Source: Cryphonectria parasitica EP155
Lineage: Eukaryota > Ascomycota > Sordariomycetes > Diaporthales > Cryphonectriaceae
Length of the DNA stretch: 64,000 bases
Assembly: GCF_011745365.1 (NCBI RefSeq)
Contig: NW_024468910.1
Span: forward strand, 3,066,068-3,130,067
Reading direction: 5' to 3'
In this document: positions 25,235-38,507 of the stretch, piece after piece
How positions within the stretch are numbered: the first letter of the stretch is position 1
Layout of the letters: each line of letters begins with the position of its first letter
Translations under genes and position numbers: made by a program
Notes under the pieces: model-generated
Told to the model about the DNA's origin: nothing
Databases searched by the model: none
What the model saw: only the letters and a program-made list of their open reading frames with translations

Positions 25235-28200
25235 GGTAGTAGTGGTAGCGGCGGGGCTTGCCAGTGTGTGATTGATTAACGGCGCTGCAGGCCAAATTCT
25301 TCTTTCATGTTGCGCTTGATAGATTTGCTTGCAATGCCTTAACGTGCGTTGCAGCGCGTCGTCTTCGAAGTACGCGATGCGCTGCGGGAAGTGGGGTTGC
25401 AACGGGTGTAGATAGTAGGCGCGGAAGGACCACAGTTAGGGGCCCCAGCCTACTACCCTCCCAACACCCCCTCCCCTTTCCCCGAAAGAGAAGAAAATAC
25501 TCCTAAATAGATTTTAAATTTAATCACAGACAATAAAGGAAAAGGGTCATGAAAGAAGGCAAGATCTGGGTATCTCCGTGAAACAGTGGCAAATGAAGCA
25601 AAGAAAGAGATGGCTGCAGAATTATTTGACAGGTTTCCTTCTACAACAAGCAATATTTGATTGACCAAGACAATCCACTATTATCTGAACGACAGGTCTG
25701 TCTGGCGCATTCAAACCACAGCTCTAAAAGGTTTGTATACCAGTGTGAGGTATTATGCCTTTGATTTGTAATTCAAAACCTGAATATTACCAAGTCAACC
25801 CTTTCTTCAGCAGAGACAATTGGTGTATAGGCCTATTTTGATGGTTGAATAATTAATTACTCTGGTTCAAGTACCTAAACTCGGACACTATCACGAGAGA
25901 GTAACATCAGGGGGAGGGGGGGGCGGGTTGTTTGGAGGTTGGCTTATATTCTCGAGGCAACTCGATCTACAGATCATATATGCCGACTGAGAGCTTGAAA
26001 CATGGCAACTCACTATGCAAAGAGGCAGAGAAAGTTAAAGAGGGTGAAGTAGACCCTAACATTCAGCCTCAAGGCTTCTGTTATTAAGGTCAAGAGACAA
26101 GGGAACATAGAGAGATGCTATGCGACAGCTAAAAGGAGTGACCACTCCCAGCTGACTGGAAGGGGACTATGGCCTATATAGCTGCGTAACGGTCGGACTC
26201 ACACAGATGCTAGATATTTTTAATTAGAGAATGAGACTACTCCAGGTTCAGAGCAATTAGTCCTCTATAGTGGATGTGATCAACGCGTTACCACAGGTGC
26301 CACCAACAAGTGCCTATCGTCAGTCCGATCATTGCTTCGGCAGGGCTCGTGTGATTACATTGCACTACACCGAGTATGAAGGCTCAGCCCAGCTCCTTCC
26401 CTTCGAAACGTTGTGACAAGGCATTCATCTCCTCCACTCAGGGTTCGAAATCAAGCCTTTTGCAAGTTGAAAGACCTGCCACGGTCACCTGTTAGGTGTA
26501 ACGCGAAGGGCTTTTTTTTTTTTTTTTCGTTTGGGGGGGGGGGGCGGGGCGATAGGGGGCAACAAATGAAAGGAGGTTCTCGTGGGCACAAGGGGGGCAG
26601 TGATGAGAAGAGGAAATCGTCGACTGCCCGTTCCCATCCCATGTCATCAACATTGCTATGGCCTAGATACCGAAGAAGTACAATGATCGACGCTGAGACT
26701 TAGAATCAATTTCCATTCAGAAAGGTCACGTTGAGATTGAGAGAAGGAAAAACAAAAGGAAGGGGAAGGAGAAAGAAAAGGACCCCGACCCGTTGGGGAT
26801 TCAAACTGTATGATCCGAGAACGTTGAACTGGCGGTTCCGGCAAGCATGAACAGAAATTTGGCATGAGTCCGAAGCTAATCACCTCGGTCAATTGTTACC
26901 AAAACTCGCAACTGAACGCACCCATAAGTGCAAGTCGAAGCCTGGGAAGTGCAGGTGCAATCAAGTTCCAGGGAAGGAAACTTCACACCCGCGCCACGTC
27001 ACCTCCAATGCCTGGTGTCAACGCACAGGCAGAGAAACTGCCTGAAAGCTGGTCAGGCTGCCCCTATTTTTCGATGCCAATTTTCTTTGTATGAAATAAT
27101 TCCCACGCCAGCCCTCCTCAGCATGGTAGGGGGAATCCCTCGAACTGCGAGATGGAAATCCACACAGCACTCGGAAAGCCGATAACAGTGAAATCGGCAC
27201 CGCCTTGGGAGAGCTAATCATAATCGCATGAATCCAGTAGACAATGCTCTCTTTCAGTGAGACCCACGAGAGGAAAAGGAGGGGGCACTGGGTGTGCTTG
27301 TCATCAGAAGTGTAGGGCTGCTCAGACTCCTCCTGCAGAAGAGCATCTTCCTAGGACCCACTGCATCAAGGCCTCCGAGCCTTCATCAAGGGTATGATTA
27401 TTTGGGCTGCGAAGAAAATTACTGTGACCGGTGGCACACTTGCTGCCGTATCAAGCCGCCGCTAGACTGCACATGGTGTGACGGAGGAATGTACAGTATG
27501 CCTCCAGTTAACCTTTGACAAAGAATCGAAGGAGGCAAACATGTAGATAATCATACCTAAGGAGTCAATCGACATCGTATAACTGACATTGTTCCCTCAT
27601 TGCCAGTGGACTACTTGGATTGCGCCCCCCCCCCCCTCCTTCAGTCTTCCTTTTGTCTCACTTTTCTCAGCCAGCAAGCCTCCCAAGGATGTCTTTGGAA
27701 ATGCCAACAGCTTCTTTATTGCCTCTGGAGCCGAGCCTTATGTGGTGTATTGAAACTCTCCACGTCATCTTCTCGTGGTTTTATCATACCCAGGTAGATG
27801 TCCCTCATCTGCATGACCAGTATCGAAGATAACTGCTCACCTCCACAGACCCGTGGATGTACCGTCCAAATGGTGAAGATAAAACGTTCTCCCAAGATAA
27901 AGTCAGCAGAAACAGCTGGGTGAGGAAGGGGCGGTTAAAAAAAAAAAAAAAGACAGGACAAATTTCCTTGGAAAAGTAGGTAAGAGACATGAGACAGGGA
28001 AAGAAAGCTCGCTGAAGCTTTGAACGAGCAAGTCACACGAGCAGAGCCGCTACATAGCCACGACCAGTTGGAAAGCAAATAAAAGAATCACACGTGTATA
28101 TGACTTGATATATCTGGACGTGATATGACCAATAGGCGTTCGTGGGAGTTAGCACCACAGTCCCGCTGGCTTCTGTCTGCTGTGTGTTCTCAGAAAGTCG

Positions 28201-30971
28201 ACACGTCAAACTCCCGTTGCGGACAGTCGATCATCCGTGGCAGGAAATTTGATAGCTTGGCAAAGAACACAACTCTCTTGGCAAGGAAAATGCCCTTTCT
28301 GCTCAATCCACAAGAATGTCTTAAAAGACAGGAACAAAGCTCACGACAGTGCGTCCCGAGGGTGTATGTAGGTGGAAACCTGTTCCTTCACACGTCTTGA
28401 TATTGGAGTATGAAGCGAGGAGGTTAAGGGAAGTTTTCATATTACATAATCGTGTTCAGGGGTGTGGCTCCAGTGTTACGCTCAGGGACATGCAGAGCAT
28501 GCGGGAACCCCTCTAGATCGTAAACATCGCCCGGCGTCTCGGCTTCGGGTAAAAACCCGTGTGTATATCTGTTACCTCCGTAAACACCGGGGCATTTAGC
28601 AGACCGGGGGAAAAGGAAAGAAAGGGCGCGGATAAAAGTAAAGAGTGGGAAAGAAGAAGAAAACAAAAATACACTATCAATCACAAGACAGCCACTAGTC
28701 GAAAAGTAAAATTGTCAAGAGGTGCCAAGAGCGGTGAAGGACAAAGGCCCTTTCCTACCATGGTAGCCCTAAGAAAGCTTTGCTGGGCGGAAAAAGCGAT
28801 AACACAGCCAGTGCCCCCCTCTCTTTGAAAATTGTGCAATTCTCTACTGGTGGAGGAGGACGATTGTTGAGCAAGGCGGGACTCACTGGCGATGATCATG
28901 GAGCGACGGAGCTGCGTGATTGTCATCAAGCTTATCTGGCCTGACTGGTTTGGCCTGAACTTCTCCGTCCCGGGGGTGGTCCTTCCGCCTCTTTTGAACT
29001 GCTACCAACACCAGTGACATTTTCATCCAGGCTCCCACAGGAATTAACAAGAAAAAGGGAACAAACATAGGTGGCTTCTTTGAAATTAATTTTTTTTTCT
29101 TCCTTTGATTTTGGTTTTAGACATTGTATTCTGGACACTGGTGTGAACAGGAAGGCAAAAGAGGCATGAACGAGACATATATGCACGACCTGAGGTATCG
29201 TCAAAAGTGAGGCTGAAGGCTGAGGATGCTCAAAGCTGGTACAATCTAAAGGAGTCGGGTGGGGAGAGAAGGACAGCACCACGCACAGGAGTACCCTGTC
29301 GTGCCCTGTGCCTGGGAGCCCCCCTAGCACACAGGTCCCACCCGGGCATGGACAGTGACGCAACGGCGGAGACCCCTTTAGAGCCTTGAATGGGGCATTT
29401 TTGGGGGTTGTCTCGCCTTAGCACCATCCTCGCCCAGGAGAGGAAACAGCTGTTGGGCACTCTATTGCTAGAACATCGATGTTGGTTCTCTTTTTCTTGG
29501 GAGGGGGGGGATGTCTTGTTTACTTCTCTCTTTTGTTCCTACTGTTCGCTGAGCCACGGGCTGGCGAACGAGAAGGATCCGAAGGTGAGATGAGATGCGC
29601 AAGCAAGGACAAGGAGACAAATATCAGCATGTTGCAGAGGATTGCAGAGTGTGTCACACCGATGCAACCTCGTCGATTCGCATGAGTCCTCCACCAATGT
29701 TGGCGGCCCAGCACTGCAAAGAGAATCTGCGTGTGTGTGTGTGTGTATGTTAAAGGTACCTTGCAGACTGACTGTTTCAACTGAGCAGGACTCATTCTGG
29801 TGGACATTAGTCATCGGACTTTGGAAATCTCCAGCGACCAGATGAACCCAGCCCAGGCACGGCACGATTTCAAATATTTTCTTCTTCTTTTTCCTTCTTC
29901 ATTTCCTTCTTTTCTTTCTTAAACTCACCGGAGACCCCTTTTGGCGGCCACGAGTCCCCCCCCCCCTGGGACCCAGGAAGAGACTGGGGGTTATTTCTGA
30001 GCTTGGGTTTTGTGCACACTGCCCCCAACAGTTGTTGTGGACCAGGATGCATTTCGAAACGAGGTGTCCAGGCCATCCTAATCTGCAGCGGGACGGGATC
30101 AGACATCTCGGCCGTGGAACCCTTGGAAAGAAGAGAGCCCTGCGAAGCGGCGCATCCACAAGTCCCTGGTAGTACCTAGGGGCGGGCTGTGTACACACGC
30201 GACACACACACTTTCTCTATCTCTCTTCTTTGAAGATGAGTGGGTGAAAACGAGTGTCTTGGTCGACGGCTACACAAGTCTACCGCTGTGTGTATGGATG
30301 TGTGTCAGAATTGTGGCGGGACGTCTGACGGGATTAAGATCTAGTATAGCTCCCCGCCATGCAGCCGCTTTCTTTTGTATAAAATTAGTTTCTCGGGCCC
30401 GTCTTCTTCTTGTGTCAATGAGGCTACTACTTGTAGTACCTGGGACTCGGCCTCAATCGGGACGCGACGCACATTCAGTTTCGCCCAATCGGCATGGGTG
30501 GGGGAAGGGCAGCAACCTAGACATGGTTGAATTCGGCTCCGTCGACAACGCGTGGTGCGTGCGTCAAGGTTGATTTTCGGATTTTCTAGATAGGTCTCTC
30601 TCTCTATTTCTCACCGTAGCGTGGTATATGGTAAAGACGGTAGATGAAAGGAGAGGGGGGTGGGTGGGGCCGAGGCGTCGTGACGGTAGATTGGGTCCCT
30701 GTCTTTTTCCTTGTGCAGAATGGTCCCTGGGGATTGGCAAATCAAGCAGGCCAAGTTTTAAAAGGCATCCGTGGCATCCGTGACACCCCTATTTTTTTTA
30801 TCTTTTTTTTCTGCCATTCCCTGCTTGCGTCTTTACAGTCTTCTTCTTGTCCTCTCCTTTGCAAGACCCCCACACCTGGACCCCCTTTGCAGATGGGTAC
30901 CATGTAGATCATTAAAGTCGAGCGCCGCTGGGGCATGTGGGCCGGTGCGTTGGGGGCTGGACTGGTACAGA

Positions 30972-31033
<62 letters not shown>

Positions 31034-33725
31034 TCTGTGTCTAAGCAAGGAGAGGGAAGGGGTGTTAGAAAATCTCTAGGCCGATGAGGATCGGCTCCCG
31101 GATCTTCAACCAAATATCATATATCCTGTCTCAGATCTGCAGGTCCAAGCAGCAAGCACGCCAGTCCGTAGTAGGTTGGCAAATACCTAGTTTGATGGGA
31201 TGATACAAACAGTATTGATTCGTGCTTATTGATTTCCTTGATGCCATGAAGAAGGGAACGACACCTCCTCCCCTGTAACGACCCTTGAACCTTGATTGGT
31301 GGGCATCCAGCATCGGGGACGCTGCGCGAGGAATTGCGTGTATGAATTTATGCACGGCTGAAAAGTCGCGGCTGAGCCACATACTACGTAGTAAGAGAAA
31401 GAAAAGAAAAAAAAGAAATACATTATGATGATGACGGTAGTCCCAAAGACCTGCTGCGTACAGGATGGATTCGACGAGGCGGTTACGCCCAGCTGACTCC
31501 TTCGCATCACACATCAGCCCTATCGTGATTATGCCGTTACGTTCCCAAGAATGAATTTTGGGGGGCGGGGGGAGGAGCCACTTGCAACCCCTTTTTTTCT
31601 GGGTCTTTTCTTCTGTGCAAGGAATGGAGAGGTGAGGGATGAAAATAATTCCTCACCCTGGGCAAGTGTGCGAGTATGTATCGCATCAAGCCAACCAACG
31701 AGGGAGAAGAAGTCAGAAGACGAGTTGGACCTTGTTGGACTACTTCATTGCGGACAGTAATTAGTATGCATTCCTGTCCTAGTTGGATTCCAGACCAGTA
31801 AAAAACACCAAAAAAAGTGAAACTGGCCCGGTCGAGGTCAGGGGGTTGGGATCCAATCCTCTATCCACCAACCAAGCAACCAACACATGCATACCATAAC
31901 ACGTCGTGTGGAAGGATGCCAAATGCTTCCTCAACCCCCAGACCCAGGAAGTAATGCTAGAAACCCAAAGTTAGTCCTTATTTATCCTATTTGGAATGGA
32001 AGGAAGACTGTACTTGGCAATTTCCAATCTTGCTTCTGCCTCAACTGTCTTTGCCGGTTTTCGTACCAGAGCCTGTTCAACGATCTCCACACCCTGCTGG
32101 GTACTTACTCAACACCTTGGCTAGGGTTTGTCAGCGTGAGCCTCCTCTTTTTTTTCGGTGCTGTGATTGTCAGCCCTCACTCAGAACAGATAAGATGAGG
32201 CGAAAACTAGCCTTTTCCTCTTTCTTTTTTATTATTATTGCAGCTTCTAGAAGGACAACATCCTTGGGAATCCTAACAAACGACACTGTGCACAGAATAG
32301 CTTACTAATGCACTTGCCAGGAACAAGCACTGGGCATTGGGCTGACTTGCTACTATATACTATAGTACTAAGGTGCCTGTTTACTGGACACATCTGTACC
32401 AGGTGCTGCTGATTACTATTGTTATCTGTTATTGTTGTTGTAAATCATCAAGACATTCTGTTCGAGATGGATGGGGGCCTAAGGAGGGGGGGTTGTAGAA
32501 GAGGACGGGAGGGAAAATTGATCAAATCCTTTCACCAAAACAACCAACGTAGGGTTACATGGCAGAGCAGAGCAGAAGCACAATTAGTGATGATTCAAGG
32601 AGGGGGGTGGAAAATGGAAATGGAAGGTCAAGGACCCTGTCCTGCCCTGTCCTGTCCCTTCAGCGCCCCTGGTTATTTCCGGCTTCCTCGGGTTGTGCAG
32701 CAGCCAGCCTAAGGCGAGGGGGGCGAGCTACGATACGCCGAGAGACGCCCCGATTTAGCTGGGTCAGCACTACTGCTACGGGGTACCTCCTCAACCTGTG
32801 CGTGGCAGGGCAAGGGCATGCTAGGTAGTAGTACGTACTCCGCTGTAATGTCTTGGGTCCTGCAGTCAGCGCAATCCCAAGCAGATCCAGGCAATTCCAA
32901 TTCTCGCCGTCACCCCGTCCATCCAATCCATCCATCTCAACCCAAGATCGATTTTCCACCTCTCCTCCACCCACCACACACAACCCTTTCTCGTCGCTGC
33001 ACCGCACCGCACCGCACTGCACTGCACTTTACTGGCGCTGCACTACACTGCTCTGCCCTGCCCTGCAATTGCGACCTCGATCGGGAAACTGCATTTGGAC
33101 TGGGTCATGGACATATGCACATTCCGTCCGTCCTGACCCATCTTGTTCCATTCTCTGCACCGTACTGTGCTGTACCTTGTATCCTAACCACGAACCTGCT
33201 CCCGTCCCTTCGTTTTTTTCTTTCTTCTTCTCCCCTCTCTTTTCCTACTCTCCCCCCCGCCAGCCGACCAAGACACTCAGTGGAATTCTCCTTCTTTTTT
33301 GGGTTTCCTGACCTGTTCGCTCCCTTGGTCCTCCGCCCTTTTTGACTACCCCGTCAGTCTCGGCCTGCACCAACCACGACACGACCACCACTTCCTCGTC
33401 CTCCCCCTTCGTCGTCGTCGCCAAATTTCCATCCCTTGATACCGGGACCGATTTCCAACCAAGTCACAGCTAGAAGAGCCAAGCCTCCACCTTGACCGAA
33501 TCATCCGCTTTTCTTGTTTGTTTGCCTCCAACGCACGCTGAACGATCGCACTACCAAGGACTCCGCAACACGCTTTTACATTACGAGGAGGCCAATTAGG
33601 CTGGGATCGCGACGCGCGCCCACTCCGAGGGCAGGTGGACGGACGCCGGCTTCGACGAGGACGAGAGGCCCGACCTGGCGAGCATTGAGGCTTGACCGGG
33701 CCTGGCCCGCAACCCACCCCTCGCC
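25235..33725. other. About 8.5 kb without a supportable gene, upstream of the flippase and CANIN-like gene
   Basis: The flanking start codons face away from each other, so both promoters lie here. No ORF has an ATG start, plausible splicing and a recognisable domain. 25480-26350 is visibly AT-rich compared with the flanks and may be decayed repeat sequence, although no terminal repeats or element ORF were found. Other content: A/G homopolymers near 26510-26550, a C-run at about 27628, (GT)n at 29731-29747, (GA)n(GT)n at 30979-31031, and a pentamer-rich stretch (GCACC/GCACT) at 32998-33035. 33180-33320 is pyrimidine-rich and reads like the flippase promoter or leader. Confidence 0.5.
30979..31031 (+). 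repeat. Compound (GA)n(GT)n microsatellite
   Basis: About twelve GA dinucleotides followed directly by about fourteen GT dinucleotides, in the gene-free block upstream of the flippase. Confidence 0.85.
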
Positions 33726-36700
33726 ATGGCGCCCTCCACTCCGGACACCAACGATGCGGGCGATGGCGCGAACAGTGGTGGCAGCAGCCCCGACAAGAAG
33801 AAGCTAGACAAGACAGACCGCGCGAGATGGGCTACCAGGAAGATGACGGTCAGAAGTAGTCAGCTCAAGCGCCTGTCGCTGATCGGCCGCCACAGAAAAT
33901 CCCTTACTTCCGAGAAGAAAAGACAGTCTGGGGGCTCCGAGACGCTGCAGTCCTCACAGGCAAATCAGGAAGAAGATGACCAGGTCGACCAGGCTGACGA
34001 TGCAATCGACGACGAGTCCGGCCACGCAGCGCCGCGGAAGCTGTACTTCAACCTGCCTCTGCCGCAGAATCTCCTCGACGACGACGGCAACCCACGACAA
34101 CAATTCACGCGTAACAAGATCAGGACCGCCAAATATACCCCATTATCCTTCATACCCAAGAACCTATGGTTCCAATTCCAAAATGTCGCCAACGTCTTTT
34201 TCCTCTTTCTCGTCATTATTGTTGTAAGTTTGTGACCCCCACCCCCTCTCTTGCTGCGCGCTGCTACTTTTCTGCGCCAAATGACGCGCGCATCAGCCGC
34301 TCACTCCTTGACTAGTTCTTTCCTATATTCGGCGGCACCAATCCCGGCCTCAGTGCTGTGCCTTTGATTTGTATCGTTATCATTACCGCGATAAGGGACG
34401 CAATAGAAGACTACCGCCGCACAGTCCTCGACATTGAACTCAACAATGCGGCCGTCCACCGTCTGCAGGGCTGGAACAACCCGAACGTCCTTGAGGACAA
34501 CGTCTCCATGTGGAGGAAAATCAAGAAGGCGACCTCCAGGTTTTTTGGATCGATATGGCGTGCGATCCAGGGGCTGTGGAAAAAGGAGGATCCAGCCGCC
34601 CGGAGGCGGAGCCGTGGCATATATGACGACGATCCTCGCATGTCTGTCGAGACCAGAGTCACACATGGCGCTTCTACTCGGCGAGAGTCCTTCGTGTCCG
34701 CTGCCGAGGATATCCAGATGACACCTGTCACGTCGCCTCTGCCGACTCAGCAATCGTACAACCAGATGGACGCGCCGCCTCCTCAGACGAGCTACGAGTT
34801 TCGGGAACCAGAGGCCGAGGCCAGGTTTGAGAACATCCAGGGCGATGTCATCAACCACGATCTGGATGCGCCTGGCAAGGCTCGTTTCCACAAAGATGCT
34901 TGGAAAAGTCTACAGGTCGGCGATTTCGTGCGTGTCTATGGGGATGACGAGCTTCCGGCAGATATCATCATCCTGTCGACCTCGGACCCCGACGGCGCGT
35001 GTTATGTGGAGACGAAGAATCTGGACGGCGAGACGAACCTGAAGGTGCGCCAGGCCCTACGGTGCGGCCGATCTATGAAGCATGCGAGGGACTGCGAGAG
35101 GGCGCAGTTCATGATCGACAGCGAGCCGCCGCAGGCCAACCTCTACAAGTACAATGGCGCCATCAAGTGGGAGCAGAATGTAAACGGCTCGCCCCGCCAG
35201 ATGTCAGAGCCTGTTACCATCGACAACGTCTTGCTCCGTGGCTGCAATGTGCGGAATACGGAGTGGGTTCTTGGTGTTGTCCTCTTCACCGGTCACGACA
35301 CCAAGATCATGATGAATGCCGGAGCCACGCCTAGCAAGCGCGCGAGAATCGCGAGAGGACTCAACTTCAACGTCATCTGCAACTTTGTCTTCTTGTTCTT
35401 CATGTGCTTCGTGGCAGCCATCGACAACGGTGTTGCCTGGGCAAAGACGGATGCGTCCCTGTACTACTTTGATTTTGGGTCGATTGGATCCACACCTTCC
35501 ATGACTGGATTCATCACTTTTTGGGCAGCATTGATCGTGTTCCAGAACTTGATCCCCATCTCGCTCTACATCTCCCTGGAAATCGTGCGGACATTACAGG
35601 CTGTGTTTATCTTCAGCGACGCCGAGATGTACTATGAACCTATTGATCAGCCTTGTGTTCCAAAAACCTGGAATATATCCGACGATCTGGGCCAGGTGGA
35701 ATATATCTTCTCCGACAAGACCGGAACACTGACCCAAAACGTGATGGAATTTAAAAAGGCAACGATCAACGGCCAGCCTTACGGCGAGGCTTACACTGAA
35801 GCCCAAGCAGGCATGCAGAAGCGTGCTGGCGTCGATGTCGAGAAAGAAGGGGCCCGGATTCGAGCCGAGATCGAGATCGCCAAGGTGAAGGCCTTGAAGG
35901 GCCTCCGGAACCTGCATGATAACCCCTTCCTGCACGACAATGAAGTGACCTTCATCGCACCCGATTTCGTGGACGACCTGACTGGAACGCACGGGGAGGA
36001 CCAGAAACAGGCCAACGAGGAGTTCATGTTGGCCCTGGCATTGTGCCACACAGTCATCGCAGAAAAGCAACCGGGAGACCCACCCAAGATGCTGTTCAAG
36101 GCCCAGTCTCCTGATGAGGCTGCCTTGGTGGCCACCGCTCGCGATATGGGTTTTACTGTGCTCGGGCACACAGGTGACGGAATCAACGTAAATGTTTTGG
36201 GCGAAGACCGGCATTATCCAATTCTCAACACCATCGAGTTCAATTCCAGCAGGAAGAGGATGAGCGCTATCGTGCGCCTGCCAGACAACAGGATCGTGCT
36301 GTACTGCAAGGGCGCCGACAGCGTCATCTATGCCCGGCTTAAAAGAGGAGAGCAGCAAGAGTTGCGCCGGGAGACCGCGGAGCATCTTGAACTCTTTGCC
36401 CGAGAAGGATTGCGGACACTGTGCATTGCCAAGCGCTACCTGACAGAGCAGGAGTACATCGCGTGGCAGAAGGAGCACCAAGCTGCGGCGACCGCCCTTG
36501 AGGAGCGAGAAGAGAAATTAGAAGCAGTGGCCGACCTCATCGAGCAGGACCTGACTCTGCTGGGCGGCACCGCCATCGAGGACCGGCTGCAAGACGGAGT
36601 GCCCGACAGCATTGCCTTGTTGGCTGAGGGTGGTATCAAGCTCTGGGTTCTGACGGGCGACAAGGTCGAGACAGCCATCAACATTGGATTCTCTTGCAAC

Positions 36701-38507
36701 CTCTTGAGCAACGAAATGGAGATGATTCGGCTGCAGGCTGTGGAAGACGAGTCTGGCCAGACGCCTCCGGACCAATATGTGCAGGAGGTCGAGGCTGCGC
36801 TCGATGAGCATCTGGCTGTCTTCAACATCACCGGCAGCGACGAGGATCTTCGACGTGCGCGGCACGAGCACAAGGCCCCTCCCCCTACGCACGCCCTGGT
36901 CATTGATGGATTCACGCTCAGATGGGTGCTCGACGAAAGGATCAAGCAAAAGTTCCTGCTTCTCTGCAAGAACTGCAAGTCTGTGCTCTGCTGCCGTGTG
37001 AGCCCGGCGCAGAAGGCCGCGGTTGTCTCCATGGTTAAGAATGGACTGGATGTCATGACCTTGTCGATCGGCGACGGCGCCAACGACGTAGCCATGATCC
37101 AGGAGGCCGACGTAGGTGTTGGTATTGCCGGTGAGGAAGGTCGACAGGCTGTCATGTCCTCGGACTATGCTATCGGCCAGTTTCGTTTCTTGCAAAGACT
37201 CGTCCTGGTCCATGGACGATGGTCTTACCGACGTCTGGCCGAGACCATCAGCAACTTCTTCTACAAGAACATGATCTGGACGTTTTCTATCTTCTGGTAT
37301 CAAGTATTCTGCGACTTCGACATCACCTACATTTTCGAATACTCGTACATCATCATGTTCAACCTCTTCTTCACCTCGGTTCCCGTCATTCTGATGGGTG
37401 TGCTGGATCAAGATGTGTCCGATGCTGTTTCGCTTGCTGTTCCTCAACTTTACCGCCGAGGTATCGAGCGGTTGGAGTGGACGCAGCGAAAGTTCTGGTA
37501 AGCTTATTTCTTTATTAGACTTTCCATCCCACCAAAGCCACGAATTTATGCGACGAGTTACTAACCCCCGAGCCAGGCTCTACATGTTGGACGGCGTCTA
37601 CCAGTCGGTCATGGTCTTCTTCATCCCATATCTCACTGTTGCGAACAGCCCCTTTGTCAGCTTCAATGGCCTGGACGTCTCGGAACGGTACCGTCTCGGG
37701 TGTTACATTGCCCACCCTGCTGTGATCACTATCAACCTCTACATCCTGATCAATACCTATCGCTGGGACTGGGTGATGCTGCTTGTTGTCGTCATCAGCG
37801 ATCTCTTCATCTTCTTCTGGACGGGTGTCTACACGTCGACGACTTATTCGGCCACTTTCTACAAGGCTGCGCCGCAGGTCTATGCCGAGGCCACCTTCTG
37901 GGCGTGCTACTTCATCACTCCAGTCGTCTGCATCTTTCCCAGGTTCGCCATCAAAGCCCTGCAGAAAGTATATTTCCCTTACGATGTCGACATTGTGCGC
38001 GAGCAGGTCACCATGGGCAAGTTTGATCGGATTCTCAACCCAGAGAAGGTCGACACCGCTCTGGAGTCTTCGTCAACCGGATCCAGCCAGTCTTCAAAGA
38101 AAACCAAACACACCAAATATGCCAGTGTCGACGAGGACCGGCGGCCAATCTACCCTCCCTCTGTTGCTACGCACAACACGAGGGCACAAAACGGCAGCGA
38201 CGGCACGAATTACACGGGACACGAGCACGACATGTCAGCTCGTCCAGTGTCGACAGATTTGACGGATTCGTACCCAGTGCGTCAGTCGATAGACCGCGCT
38301 AGGCCTTCGTACGACAGGATACGAGCTTCGATGGACCGCGTCCGCCCGAGCTTCGAAGCCAGCCGTGACTTCACCTCAGCTGCTAGGCTCAGCCGCGTCG
38401 AGTCCACACACTCGGCACACCGCGCCTCCGGCAACTTACTCAACAGGACACGCATGCGAGGGCTGTCCATAATATCGGCGAAGAGCAAACATAATAATCA
38501 ACCATAG
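33726..38507 (+). CDS. dnf1: P4-type ATPase, Dnf1/Dnf2-class phospholipid flippase (3 exons)
   Basis: CDS is join(33726..34223, 34316..37497, 37577..38507), 1536 aa, the length of the Dnf1/Dnf2 class. These plasma-membrane and late-secretory ATPases flip phospholipids from the outer to the cytosolic leaflet and support polarised growth and endocytosis, usually with a Cdc50-family partner. The actuator motif DGET is at residues 403-406, and PISL of span 4 is at 580-583. The phosphorylation site DKTGT has its Asp at 633, and GDGANDV of the hinge is at 1085-1091. The stretch AEMYYEPIDQPCVPKTWNIS before the P-site is characteristic of Dnf1 rather than Drs2 or Neo1. The long N-terminal extension is basic and Ser-rich. 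The C-terminal tail after the last span repeats an Arg/Ser/Ile pattern (SIDRARPSYDRIRASMDRVR), probably a regulatory phosphorylation region. Introns of 92 and 79 nt are GT-AG; the second splits a Trp codon (RKFW/LYML). It converges on the HhH-GPD gene. Confidence 0.97.

Noticed and set aside
25700..26400. Possible solo LTR in the AT-rich stretch
   Set aside because: No TG...CA ends with a matching short duplication were found.
26790..26835. Sequence resembling the T arm of a tRNA on the minus strand
   Set aside because: The T-loop consensus is not met and no matching acceptor or anticodon arm could be folded.
27294..27518. Small Cys-containing ORF that could be a secreted peptide
   Set aside because: It starts with GTG, has no signal peptide and lies in a gene-free block.
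35594..36481. Minus-strand ORFs of about 300 codons opposite the flippase (also 36518-37447)
   Set aside because: They are shadows of the conserved P4-ATPase frame.
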